The notes beneath the pieces were generated by a model. It made no database searches, was not told the DNA's origin, and worked only from the letters and a program-made list of their open reading frames with translations. A DNA stretch of 9,281 bases. Origin: DATARH01 sp035504235 (GTDB lineage: Bacteria > Pseudomonadota > Alphaproteobacteria > ATCC43930 > CGMCC-115725). Of the stretch, positions 1-6,766 are shown piece after piece (the stretch's first letter is position 1; every line of letters starts with the position of its first letter). The DNA lies in the NCBI GenBank assembly GCA_035504235.1, contig DATJSH010000084.1:1-9281 (forward strand), read 5' to 3'. Made by a program: the position numbers and the translations under genes.

Positions 1-762
1 TTCATGTCAGCGGCACTCAACGACGACCCATCTGCGAACGCGAACAGCGAACAACCCTGTCATCAATAGTTCATAAAGTCGGCCAAGCGTCCGAGACCGG
101 GCTTTCCACGAATCGTTGGGAAATCCTGCCGTGAATCTCCCACCGTTAACCAAAGGTCAATCCGCAAATCCCTGTCAACCCCGCTTTCGCCTGGGAAATG
201 TCCCACTATCGCCACGGTAGCTTCATCTTTTCACGTCTCTGCCGTGGTAAATAGCGCCTGATACCAGTCAACTGCTAGAATCAGCTTCCTTCGTGCCTTT
301 CGCTCCTCCCGATCAAAGGCATCGTTCCGGTGCATCGAAACAGGCCGATTTGCGACTTGCCCATAGGGGTGCCCGGTGATCGATCTGCCCATCCGGAACG
401 TGCGGATCATCGGCGTCAAACGGGCCACGACGAATTCGCGGCCATGCGAAGGCGGCCGGGAATTCGTGCAATCGAGGATTGATTGATAGACTTGGACAAA
501 GGCCCTTGCCTGACCCGTTCGCCCATTCCTTCGCCATCGAATGGACTCTGAGGTGAGGCTTCCGGCGAACATCCGCGGCAGGTGGCTGCGCATTTGCGAG
601 GGCATCTTTTAGGCAGGTAGAGCTTCTCGCGAAAATCCGGAGCCGATCCGTTCGCAAACTCGTATGTCAAGCTCTCGTGAGAGATGAACGCTGAACTGAC
701 GCGCGCCTACGGGGCAATCGCCAGGCGGTGCTCCGGCGTTATCGGGCAAAGGGGTCATCGAT
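1..762. other. Gene-poor stretch, no convincing gene
   Basis: No reading frame here resembles a protein family I recognise. The longest candidate lies on the minus strand (605 to 231, 124 codons). It starts ATG but has no clear Shine-Dalgarno sequence, its third-position GC is only moderate for this genome, and another long frame overlaps it on the same strand, so I do not call it. On the minus strand TTGACA (178-173) and TTGACC (160-155) resemble -35 boxes, but neither has a good -10 box at the right distance. An ATG at positions 5-3 of the minus strand could start a gene running off the window; this cannot be judged. Confidence 0.4.
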
Positions 763-1053
763 ATGGATACCGAACGTGCACCCGAACCCCCGCTCCTTTA
801 CTCCGTGGAAGAAACCAAGCGGCTCCTGGGGTTGGGCACGACGACGATCTACCAGCTGCTCAAAGATGGCGCTCTCGAACGCGTCAAATGTGGGACGCGC
901 ACGCTGATCAAAGGGCCGAGTGTCCGCAGGTTGGCGGAAGAGGGTCACACACCGAAGCTGAAAGCACCGCCGATCCGCCGAGGGCCTCGTCGCCAAGCGA
1001 GCAAAGAAGTGTCGCGGGAGCGAGCGTCGTCGTGGCCGAGCTCTGGCGAATGA
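763..1053 (+). CDS. Small helix-turn-helix protein, excisionase/MerR-like
   Basis: A 96-residue protein. Residues 13-59 (YSVEETKRLLGLGTTTIYQL, then LLKDGALERVKCGTRTLIKG) have the pattern of the HTH_17/excisionase domain: a winged helix-turn-helix with a short recognition helix, a turn around the GALERVKCG strand and a basic wing, ending near SVRRLAEEG. Such proteins bind DNA as recombination directionality factors of integrative elements or as small regulators. Residues 60-96 are basic, rich in Arg, Pro and Ser, and probably disordered. The ATG at 763 follows AAAGGGG (748-754) at a spacing of 8, which supports this start. No integrase gene is visible nearby, so excisionase versus orphan regulator stays open. 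It is the only well-supported gene in the first 2 kb. Confidence 0.72.
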   Translation: MDTERAPEPPLLYSVEETKRLLGLGTTTIYQLLKDGALERVKCGTRTLIKGPSVRRLAEEGHTPKLKAPPIRRGPRRQASKEVSRERASSWPSSGE

Positions 1054-2093
1054 CAATATCCCGAACGGAATACCGCACCAACAGCTGCACAGCGTTGCAG
1101 AGTACCAAACTGGCGGCAGGCTGGGAGGCAGCGAATGATGCCGGGAAGTTGTCCCACTCTTAGGATGAGCGGCGGCTGTGGGGTCGGTTGAGCCGACCTT
1201 CGCCGGGACGGACCGCAAGGAGCAGGACGCTCCGATCGCGGTCGCTCCCAGATCGACGACTTGAACTGCCGGCATGCGGATTGTGCCTCCCTAAGCCAAT
1301 TGTTACTCAACCGCGAATAGCAGCGCGACAGCATCGGAGGGGTGCTCGGTATTTGGAAAATAGTAGGCGGTCCCCCGATCCCGGACCGCATTCGCGGCTG
1401 ATCGGCTAAACGTGCCGGAGGTGGAGATATAGCCCTAACCGACCGGGCCGAATTCCCGGATCCGGGCGCATCTCGAACAAATCTATCGTCCATCGTTGCC
1501 GGTGGCTGATGCCGAGCGCTACGGCTTTCTCTACCTCGCCCTTGAGGCGGGTCCGTGGGGTCAGGAGCGGGGAGGCTCTTCGATTCGTTGCGTCGTTACC
1601 CGCCAACTCGACATTTTGCTCGGGCGCTCCACGGCCCCTCTTCGACCGCGCGTGATAGCGGCGACCCCAACCCCGCATCCGTTCAGGACGGCATCTGTAC
1701 CGGCCCTATCGGAGGGGGACAACTTGTGGGACAGCTGCCCAGATAGCCTCCAAAGGCGCGGATTTCTTGCGACTTGGTCGGACGCCCCCTCCGCCAATAA
1801 ATCCCCATTTATCTCGTGATAACAATACGTTTAGAGGGCAGCGCGTTCGCAGCCCCATGTGAGGCTCCTAGCGGACAGAGAACATGCCGGAGGTCGATCT
1901 GCACGGCCGGTTTGGATGCCTCATCCGACGGCTGCGGCGACGGCTCGCCGCCGAGCTGTTCGCGCTCACCGTTGCCCTCGAGGACGCACCGCCAGCGGCC
2001 TACCATTCCGTTGCGACCTGATGCCAATAGCGCCCGATAGAAATGGCCGCCTAACGGCGGATGCGGTTGACCGCCAGGTTCCGCCCGGCAGTT
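1054..2093. other. Gene-poor stretch, probably decayed DNA
   Basis: Several overlapping frames of 60-180 codons exist on both strands, but none shows a recognisable domain or a consistent coding signature, and stops interrupt the more protein-like readings. A small inverted repeat, TTATC-tcgt-GATAA (1809-1822), sits in an AT-richer patch and could be an operator, with nothing further to support it. The 10-base word TGCCGGAGGT occurs twice (near 1412 and 1884), which may be chance. No tRNA, CRISPR array or intact insertion sequence was seen. The best reading is remnant sequence of an old mobile element. Confidence 0.4.
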
Positions 2094-2201
2094 TCATAGG
2101 CTCACGACCTCGGCTTTGTACTTGCGGGCCAGTTCGCGCACCGTGTGCCACGTCTTTGGGCGGCCGCCGAGATTGCCGCATTGGCCCTTGACGAACCTCA
2201 T
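2094..2201 (-). pseudogene. DUF5681-like N-terminal fragment (35 aa)
   Basis: A 35-codon frame from ATG 2201 to TGA 2096-2094. Its start, MRFVKGQCGNLGGRPK, matches from memory the F-x-K-G-Q-S-G-N-P-G-G-R-P-K signature that opens DUF5681 proteins, small phage- and island-associated proteins of unknown role. TVRELARKYKAE continues like the helix that follows in that family. The family is normally longer and runs on for several more helices; here a TGA ends the frame, and no other frame clearly resumes the homology, so this is probably a truncated remnant. The start overlaps the stop of the upstream mini-ORF in an ATGA arrangement. Confidence 0.45.
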
Positions 2202-2293
2202 GATCGCCTAATATCGCCCTGTTCTGAGCTGCCATCGATCCTGATCAGCGCGCCTGCGGTCCGGGCGAATGTCTTGCCATCGCGTGCCGCCAT
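2198..2293 (-). CDS. Mini-ORF (31 aa) with a perfect Shine-Dalgarno
   Basis: A 31-residue frame starting MAARDGKTFARTAGAL. I do not recognise the product. What makes it notable is a full AGGAGG (complement of 2299-2304) five bases before the ATG, and an ATGA overlap with the following DUF5681-like frame, an arrangement typical of translational coupling. The peptide is hydrophilic with no membrane segment. A longer in-frame version reaching back to 2503 exists, but it has no comparable ribosome binding site and would overlap the 5' end of the tmRNA gene. It may be a real small gene of a former mobile element or a translated leader. Confidence 0.3.
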   Translation of the reverse strand: MAARDGKTFARTAGALIRIDGSSEQGDIRRS

Positions 2294-2458
2294 GACAACC
2301 TCCTTTTGCAGGAATGTCCTCTCGGGATCGGGCGGGCATGTAAAAAAGCATATTCGACAGCCCAGCGCCGGGGTCGGGACTCCCATTCGGCGCATCAGCG
2401 AAGATCTGACATGCCGATGCTCCGGTAGCGTCCGCCGGCAAACACCCGAGTGGCGGGA

Positions 2459-2487
2459 TTGCGTTCCGCCGCCGCAAATCTTATATC
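2459..2487 (+). promoter_or_regulatory. Candidate ssrA promoter
   Basis: TTGCGT (2459-2464) and TATATC (2482-2487) are separated by 17 bases, a sigma-70-like layout with moderate matches to the consensus. Transcription would begin near 2494, where the predicted 5' hairpin of the tmRNA precursor begins. The position, just before the structured RNA and after gene-poor DNA, is the main support. Confidence 0.4.
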
Positions 2488-2493
2488 TTTGCG

Positions 2494-2777
2494 GTCGGTC
2501 CACCGACTATGGCGATACACGGCTTACGGAATAGGCGTTGCGGACCCGGGGGCAGTACCCGGCGCCTCCACCAACCCTGATCCTTGAGGGGGCGAACCAG
2601 GCTCGACGCGCGTGGCAAAGGTAAGATCCGTCGCCCGGCATGATACCACCGTTATCGGGTCAAAATCTAAGTGCGAACGACAACTTCGCAACAGAGGCGC
2701 TTGCGGCCTAACCCTTAACAGGGTGAAAGCTTAGAGCAAATCGCGGTCCGAGGGGCACCGGGCAACAGAAGCCCCTC
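2494..2777 (+). ncRNA. ssrA: tmRNA, permuted two-piece alphaproteobacterial type
   Basis: tmRNA rescues stalled ribosomes, acting first as alanyl-tRNA and then as message for a degradation tag. Here the tRNA 3' part comes first. A T arm CCGGG-GGCAGTA-CCCGG (2546-2562) is followed by acceptor strand CGCCTCC (2563-2569), discriminator A and encoded CCA (2571-2573). After a 14-base intervening segment (2574-2587) the 5' half begins with GGGGGCG (2588-2594). It pairs with the acceptor strand over 7 bp, with a G-U at the third pair, the alanine identity element. GTAAG/CTTAC (2621-2625 with 2523-2527) and CCGT/ACGG (2628-2631 with 2519-2522) form a helix joining the pieces. The tag frame from GCG 2673 to TAA 2709-2711 reads ANDNFATEALAA. 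GAGGGGC/GCCCCTC (2750-2777) forms a closing hairpin. The outer ends are estimates. The T loop lacks TTC, as I recall for this class. Confidence 0.93.
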
Positions 2778-2818
2778 ACTCGCCGTCATCGCCTTGAGTC
2801 CAGCAAGCGAGCGCTCCC

Positions 2819-3307
2819 ATGGCCCAGGATCTCTTCCAATATGAAAAAATGGTCGAGACCGCGCTGCGCGGGGTGGTTCGCGAAGCGCTGAGCCGCGTGG
2901 CCCGCGACGGTTTGCGCGGTGGTCATCATTTTTACATCACCTTTCGCACGACCGCGCCAGGAGTGGTGTTGCCGCCGCAATTGTTGGCAAAATTCCCCGA
3001 GGAAATGACGATCGTCTTGCAGCATCAGTTCTGGGGTCTCGCGATCGGCGAGCACGCCTTTTCGGTAACCTTGAGTTTTTCGAGCCGGATGGAGCAGTTG
3101 ACGATCCCGTTTGCCGCGATTACCGCTTTTGCCGATCCCTCGGTCAAATTCGGCCTGCAATTCCAAATGCCGGCGGCGACGCCCACCGAGCCGTCCGAGG
3201 TCGTCTCATCAGCGACGCCGGCCGCTGCCCTGCCCCTCGGCGAGAAAAAAGAGGGTGAGCGGCAGGAGGCCGAAATCGTCACCCTCGATCGGTTCCGCAA
3301 ACGCTAA
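2819..3307 (+). CDS. sspB: SspB-family ClpXP adaptor protein
   Basis: A 162-residue cytosolic adaptor that tethers ssrA-tagged proteins, and some other substrates, to the ClpXP protease. Residues 1-117 form the conserved domain, including HHFYITFRTTAPGV, PEEMTIVLQHQFWGL and DPSVKFGLQF, all typical of the alphaproteobacterial (SspB-alpha) branch. Residues 118-150 are a Pro/Ala/Glu-rich flexible linker. The C terminus AEIVTLDRFRKR (151-162) matches the short ClpX-binding tail of these adaptors. Length is normal for the branch. The ATG at 2819 is favoured because the family begins with a similar xxDLxxYE stretch; the ribosome binding site is weak. It lies 41 bases after the tmRNA hairpin on the same strand, and 62 bases before the fumarase gene. 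Confidence 0.93.
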   Translation: MAQDLFQYEKMVETALRGVVREALSRVARDGLRGGHHFYITFRTTAPGVVLPPQLLAKFPEEMTIVLQHQFWGLAIGEHAFSVTLSFSSRMEQLTIPFAAITAFADPSVKFGLQFQMPAATPTEPSEVVSSATPAAALPLGEKKEGERQEAEIVTLDRFRKR

Positions 3308-3369
3308 GGCTTACTTGACGCAGGGCCGCAAACGGCGATCCTGGAGCCGGATTCGATCGCGGAGCCAGC

Positions 3370-4983
3370 ATGAGCGATTTCGCTTACCATGAGCTTTTCC
3401 CGCTAGGCGCGGACGAGGCGCCCTACCGAAAGCTGACCGGCGACTGTGTCGCGACCGGCAGTTTCGAGGGACGGACGATTGTCAAAATCGAGCCCGAGGC
3501 GCTGACCCTGCTTGCGGCTCAGGCCTTTGTTGATTCGGCGCATCTGCTGCGCCCCGGTCATCTGGCGTCGCTGCGTGCGATCCTCGACGACCCAGAGGCC
3601 TCGTCAAACGACAAGTTTGTTGCCTTCGATCTTCTCAAGAACGCCAACATCGCCGCCGGCAAGGTCTTGCCGATGTGTCAGGACACCGGCACCGCGATCG
3701 TGATGGGCAAAAAAGGTCAGCAGGTGTGGACCGAGGGCGATGATGCGGCGGCGATCTCGGCCGGCATCCGTCGGACTTACACCGAAACCAATCTGCGCTA
3801 CAGCCAACTCGCTCCGCTGTCGATGTACGAGGAGGTCAACACCGGCGACAATCTGCCGGCGCAGATCGACCTCTTTGCCGAACCCGGCGACCAGTACAAG
3901 TTCCTGTTCATTGCCAAGGGCGGCGGCTCGGCCAACAAGAGTTTTCTGTATCAGCAATCAAAAGCGGTGCTGAACCCGAAATCATTGCTCAAATTCCTTG
4001 ACGGAAACATCCGCACGCTCGGCACCGCCGCCTGCCCGCCCTATCATCTGGCAATTGTAATCGGCGGCACCTCGGCCGAGATGAACCTGAAGACGGTCAA
4101 GCTCGCCAGCTGCCGCTATCTCGACAGCCTACCGGCGCAGGGCAGCCGACACGGAAACGCCTATCGCGACCGCGGCTTTGAGCAAGAGGTGCTGGAGCTG
4201 ACGCGCCGGCTCGGCATCGGCGCGCAGTTCGGCGGCAAATATTTCTGCCACGACGTGCGGGTGATCCGCCTGCCGCGGCACGGCGCCAGCCTGCCAATAG
4301 GGATCGGCGTCTCCTGCGCGGCCGACCGTCAGATCCTTGGCAAAATCACTGCGGATGGTGTTTTTCTCGAAGAACTCGAAACCAACCCGGCGCGCTTTCT
4401 GCCCGATATCGACGAGGCGACACTCGGCGGCGAGGTCGTGTCGATCGATCTCAACCAGCCGATGGCCGAGATCCGCCGCACCTTGTCGCGATATCCGATC
4501 AAGACCCGGCTCAGCCTGACCGGGCCCCTGGTCGTCGCGCGCGACATCGCTCACGCAAAATTGCAGGAGCGTCTCGATCGCGGCGAAGGTCTGCCCGAAT
4601 ATGCTAAAAATCACCCGATCTATTATGCCGGGCCGGCCAAGACGCCAGCGGGCTATGCTTCGGGGTCGTTCGGGCCGACCACCGCTGGCCGGATGGACAG
4701 CTATGTCGAAGCGTTCATGGCGGCGGGCGGTAGCTTTGTCACGCTCGCCAAGGGCAACCGCGGCGCCGAAGTCCGCGACGCCTGCCGCAGACATGGCGGG
4801 TTTTATCTCGGGTCAATCGGCGGACCGGCTGCGCGGCTCGCCCGCGACTGCATCCGCAAGGTCGAGGTCCTGGAATATCCCGAACTCGGCATGGAAGCAG
4901 TCTGGCGGATCGAGGTCGAAAATTTTCCTGCCTTTATCGTGGTGGACGACAAGGGCAACGACTTTTTTGCCGCTTTGACTTGA
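3370..4983 (+). CDS. fumA: Fumarate hydratase class I (4Fe-4S)
   Basis: A 537-residue enzyme of the TCA cycle that interconverts fumarate and malate. It is the single-chain form, with the N-terminal alpha and C-terminal beta regions fused. The three cysteines expected to hold the 4Fe-4S cluster are present: Cys103 in MCQDTG, Cys222 in ACPPYHLAIVIGG and Cys316 in GVSCAADR. The C-terminal part has SGSFGPTTAGRMDSY (431-445) and GSIGGPAA (481-488), near the substrate pocket in this family. Because the cluster is exposed, class I fumarases are sensitive to oxygen, superoxide and metals. GGAG (3361-3364) lies five bases before ATG 3370. TTGACG at 3315-3320 could be a -35 box but no good -10 box follows. 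The stop (4981-4983) lies just before or overlaps the sigma-factor start, so the two are likely co-transcribed. Related proteins of the fold act on tartrate, but the full-length match favours fumarase. Confidence 0.95.
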   Translation: MSDFAYHELFPLGADEAPYRKLTGDCVATGSFEGRTIVKIEPEALTLLAAQAFVDSAHLLRPGHLASLRAILDDPEASSNDKFVAFDLLKNANIAAGKVLPMCQDTGTAIVMGKKGQQVWTEGDDAAAISAGIRRTYTETNLRYSQLAPLSMYEEVNTGDNLPAQIDLFAEPGDQYKFLFIAKGGGSANKSFLYQQSKAVLNPKSLLKFLDGNIRTLGTAACPPYHLAIVIGGTSAEMNLKTVKLASCRYLDSLPAQGSRHGNAYRDRGFEQEVLELTRRLGIGAQFGGKYFCHDVRVIRLPRHGASLPIGIGVSCAADRQILGKITADGVFLEELETNPARFLPDIDEATLGGEVVSIDLNQPMAEIRRTLSRYPIKTRLSLTGPLVVARDIAHAKLQERLDRGEGLPEYAKNHPIYYAGPAKTPAGYASGSFGPTTAGRMDSYVEAFMAAGGSFVTLAKGNRGAEVRDACRRHGGFYLGSIGGPAARLARDCIRKVEVLEYPELGMEAVWRIEVENFPAFIVVDDKGNDFFAALT

Positions 4984-5008
4984 CGCGCCTCGGCGGCGGA
5001 CCCGATGC

Positions 5009-5013
5009 GGAGG
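5009..5013 (+). promoter_or_regulatory. Shine-Dalgarno deciding the sigma-factor start
   Basis: GGAGG at 5009-5013 lies eight bases before an in-frame TTG at 5022. The earlier TTG at 4980, which overlaps the fumarase stop as TTGA, has no recognisable ribosome binding site. This favours the shorter product. Confidence 0.5.
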
Positions 5014-5021
5014 CGTCCCGA

Positions 5022-5552
5022 TTGGCGCCGGATGACCTGCTGGACGCGCTTATCCGCGGTGAGCGAGGGGCATGGGAGGCATTTGTCAGGCGATACGCCG
5101 GTCTTGTCGTCGCCGCGGTGCGCGGGGTTGCGCGCGAGGCGGCCGAGGTCGAAGACCTGACCCAGGAGGTGTTTCTGCGGTTGTGCCGCAATGATTTTCG
5201 TCTGTTGCGCAGTTACGATCCGGCACGCGCCGGCTTGTCGACCTGGATCACGATTGTCGCCCGCAGCACCGCGCGGGACGCTTTGCGGCGTCACCGGCCC
5301 GTCATCGTGCCGATCGATGCAGTGCCCGAAACCCAGCTTTCGGTCGATGCCGTCGAACCCATCCGCAAGCTGAAGCTCCCCGAGGCGCTGCTGTCGCCGC
5401 GCCAGCGCGAGATTCTCGCTATGCTCTACGACCAGGATATGGAAGTCGCTGAGATCGCAGCGCTCCTCGGCATCGACCCGCAAACCGTGCGCAGCGCCCA
5501 TCACAAGGCGATGATCAAATTGCGTGCCTATTTCAAGGCGGAAGCGCAATGA
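5022..5552 (+). CDS. ECF-type RNA polymerase sigma factor
   Basis: A 176-residue protein with the two domains of a group 4 sigma factor. Region 2 (about 14-92) contains EDLTQEVFLRL (44-54) and STWITIVARSTARDALRR, the surface for core binding and -10 recognition. Region 4 (about 120-172) contains LSPRQREILAMLY and a helix-turn-helix (EVAEIAALLGIDPQTVRSAH, 141-160) for -35 recognition. There is no region 1 or 3. The start at TTG 5022 is preferred because of GGAGG at 5009; TTG 4980, overlapping the fumarase stop, would add 14 Gly/Ala-rich residues. Immediately downstream lie a membrane anti-sigma-like protein and a periplasmic sensor-like protein, so its activity is probably controlled by membrane sequestration. 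Its target promoters are not known; autoregulation of this cluster is likely only by analogy. Confidence 0.9.
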   Translation: MAPDDLLDALIRGERGAWEAFVRRYAGLVVAAVRGVAREAAEVEDLTQEVFLRLCRNDFRLLRSYDPARAGLSTWITIVARSTARDALRRHRPVIVPIDAVPETQLSVDAVEPIRKLKLPEALLSPRQREILAMLYDQDMEVAEIAALLGIDPQTVRSAHHKAMIKLRAYFKAEAQ

Positions 5553-5621
5553 ACATTCGAACCACAAGGTTGCGGGGATGCCGGCAAGGTGGCTTGCCTA
5601 ACATGCCCAAAGAGCGGTGCG

Positions 5622-6179
5622 ATGACCCGAGCTAACGACGCAATCGAAGGACCGGCGGATTTCGAGGCCGGTCGCACCTTATGGCAGCGCTGCCGCAAGA
5701 CCGAGGCGCCGGAAAGCGAACCCGAGCGCTTTCTCGACCTTGCTGCATTGGCGGATGGCACCCTCGAGGACGAGGAGCATGACCGCGTCGTTGCCCGGCT
5801 CACGGGTGACTCGACCGCACTCTCCGACGTCGCCGCGGCGCGAGCGCTTTCCGTCGGCGGCATTGCAATGCCGAGCGGGATCGAGCCGATCATCGAACGG
5901 GCTGTCGCGATCCTCGAACCGCCAGCAGCATCCAACCGCGTCGTTGCATTGGCGCCGTCATCAGGGCGAGCCGTCCTTCAGATCGTCGCGCAATGGGGCA
6001 GCCTGGCGGCGGCGATCGCGTTTGCCAGCTGGCTTGGATTTGCGATGGGCAGCGGCGCATCGCTGACGCTGATCCAGCCGGGTCAACCGAGCCAGATCGG
6101 CGATGACAGCTTTCTGCCTGAACTCCTCGACCCGGCGACCGGCTTTCTGCGCGACCTTGGCACCGGCCAGCAGACATGA
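5622..6179 (+). CDS. Membrane-anchored anti-sigma-factor-like protein
   Basis: A 185-residue protein. The cytoplasmic part has FLDLAALADGTLEDEEHDRV (37-56) and then VARLTGDSTALSDVAAARAL, resembling the helical N-terminal domain of anti-sigma factors (LDLAxLADGxLxxxExxxVxxHL). The usual Zn-binding His-x3-Cys-x2-Cys is absent, so it would be a zinc-free type. One hydrophobic segment (about 123-144, WGSLAAAIAFASWLGFAMG) predicts a single membrane span with a short periplasmic tail of about 40 residues. ATG 5622 is preferred; GTG 5589 would add 11 residues with an unusual CxxC near the start. The stop overlaps the next gene's ATG as ATGA. Position right after the sigma gene strongly supports the role. 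I infer that it holds the sigma factor at the membrane until the sensor protein signals. Confidence 0.7.
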   Translation: MTRANDAIEGPADFEAGRTLWQRCRKTEAPESEPERFLDLAALADGTLEDEEHDRVVARLTGDSTALSDVAAARALSVGGIAMPSGIEPIIERAVAILEPPAASNRVVALAPSSGRAVLQIVAQWGSLAAAIAFASWLGFAMGSGASLTLIQPGQPSQIGDDSFLPELLDPATGFLRDLGTGQQT

Positions 6180-6688
6180 TGCTTGCCGAACCGGCCGTGC
6201 ATAGCGCCACCCGCCAGCATTGGTGGAAGGTCCTGCTGGCGCTGTCGCTGGCATTGAACCTGTTCTTTGTCATCGGCGCGCTGTGGATACACGTTCATCA
6301 TCGGCACCCGCTGGTAATGGCCCCCGCAGACCGGCTCGAACAGATGGCCAGCGAGATCGGATTGAACCCCGAGCAAAAAGTGGCCTTCGCACATTACTCG
6401 CAGACCATGCGTGACCGCTTGCAGGCCTTGCACGATGCGGTACAACCACTGATTAGCGCTGCCTGGTCGGAGGTCGCCAAAACGCGCGCCGACGAAGCCA
6501 AGGTCATGCAGTACTTCGACCAGGCCGACGCGCAGCGCCGTAGCTTCACACGCGATCTGACGACGAGGACGTTGTCGTTTCTCGCGACGCTGTCGCCCGA
6601 GCAGCGCGCTAAATTCGTCCAGATCGCGCGCCATGGCCCGCGTCCATGGTCGCCGCCCCACGATCATGATCACGATGGCGACCACTAG
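6176..6688 (+). CDS. Periplasmic heavy-metal sensor-like protein (CnrX/Spy-CpxP type)
   Basis: A 170-residue protein. After a short cytoplasmic N terminus, residues 17-40 form a membrane anchor (WKVLLALSLALNLFFVIGAL), followed by a helical periplasmic domain with two LxPEQ motifs, LNPEQKVAF (63-71) and LSPEQRAKFVQIARH (139-153). That pattern belongs to the Metal_resist/CnrX and CpxP/Spy group: periplasmic helical proteins that sense metals or act as chaperones. The protein ends in PPHDHDHDGDH, with HHRHP (41-45) just after the anchor; both are plausible metal ligands. It starts at ATG 6176, overlapping the anti-sigma stop as ATGA, so translation is likely coupled. By analogy with CnrX it may relay a periplasmic metal or envelope signal to the anti-sigma protein. 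No efflux pump gene follows; the next gene converges. Confidence 0.75.
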   Translation: MMLAEPAVHSATRQHWWKVLLALSLALNLFFVIGALWIHVHHRHPLVMAPADRLEQMASEIGLNPEQKVAFAHYSQTMRDRLQALHDAVQPLISAAWSEVAKTRADEAKVMQYFDQADAQRRSFTRDLTTRTLSFLATLSPEQRAKFVQIARHGPRPWSPPHDHDHDGDH

Positions 6689-6693
6689 ACCGT

Positions 6694-6721
6694 GATCGGA
6701 TCGCGGCGCTGCGATCCGATC
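6694..6721. terminator. Perfect palindrome between convergent genes, likely bidirectional terminator
   Basis: GATCGGATCGC (6694-6704) and GCGATCCGATC (6711-6721) form a perfect 11-bp stem with loop GGCGCT. It lies between the convergent ends of the metal-sensor gene (6688) and upp (6767), the place expected for a shared terminator. No T-run follows on either strand, so it is not a classic intrinsic terminator. It shares CTAGACC-N-TGATCG and GGCGCTGCGATCCGA with a second element at 7444-7490, so it is also a dispersed-repeat candidate. A further weak hairpin GGCCG/CGGCC (6741-6762) lies closer to the upp stop. Confidence 0.55.
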
Positions 6722-6766
6722 TAGGAAGCTTGCTCTTAGTGGCCGATCGCCGGGCGGCGGCCGCGG

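Noticed and set aside
231..605. A 124-codon minus-strand frame in the gene-poor start
   Set aside because: No family resemblance, no clear ribosome binding site, only moderate third-position GC and another long frame overlapping it; not strong enough to call.
945..1493. A 182-codon minus-strand frame
   Set aside because: It overlaps the end of the helix-turn-helix gene on the other strand, and its sequence is rich in Arg, Pro, Ser and Cys with no domain pattern.
2198..2503. A 101-codon minus-strand frame overlapping the 5' part of ssrA
   Set aside because: The upstream two thirds have no coding features and run into the tmRNA promoter and 5' hairpin; the strong ribosome binding site lies at the internal ATG 2293, which I used instead.
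2750..2777. Hairpin GAGGGGC/GCCCCTC read as an intrinsic terminator for ssrA
   Set aside because: No T-run follows it; it is better explained as the closing structure of the tmRNA coding piece.
4129..4794. A 221-codon minus-strand frame inside fumarase
   Set aside because: Antisense shadow of the fumarase gene, with no recognisable motif or ribosome binding site.
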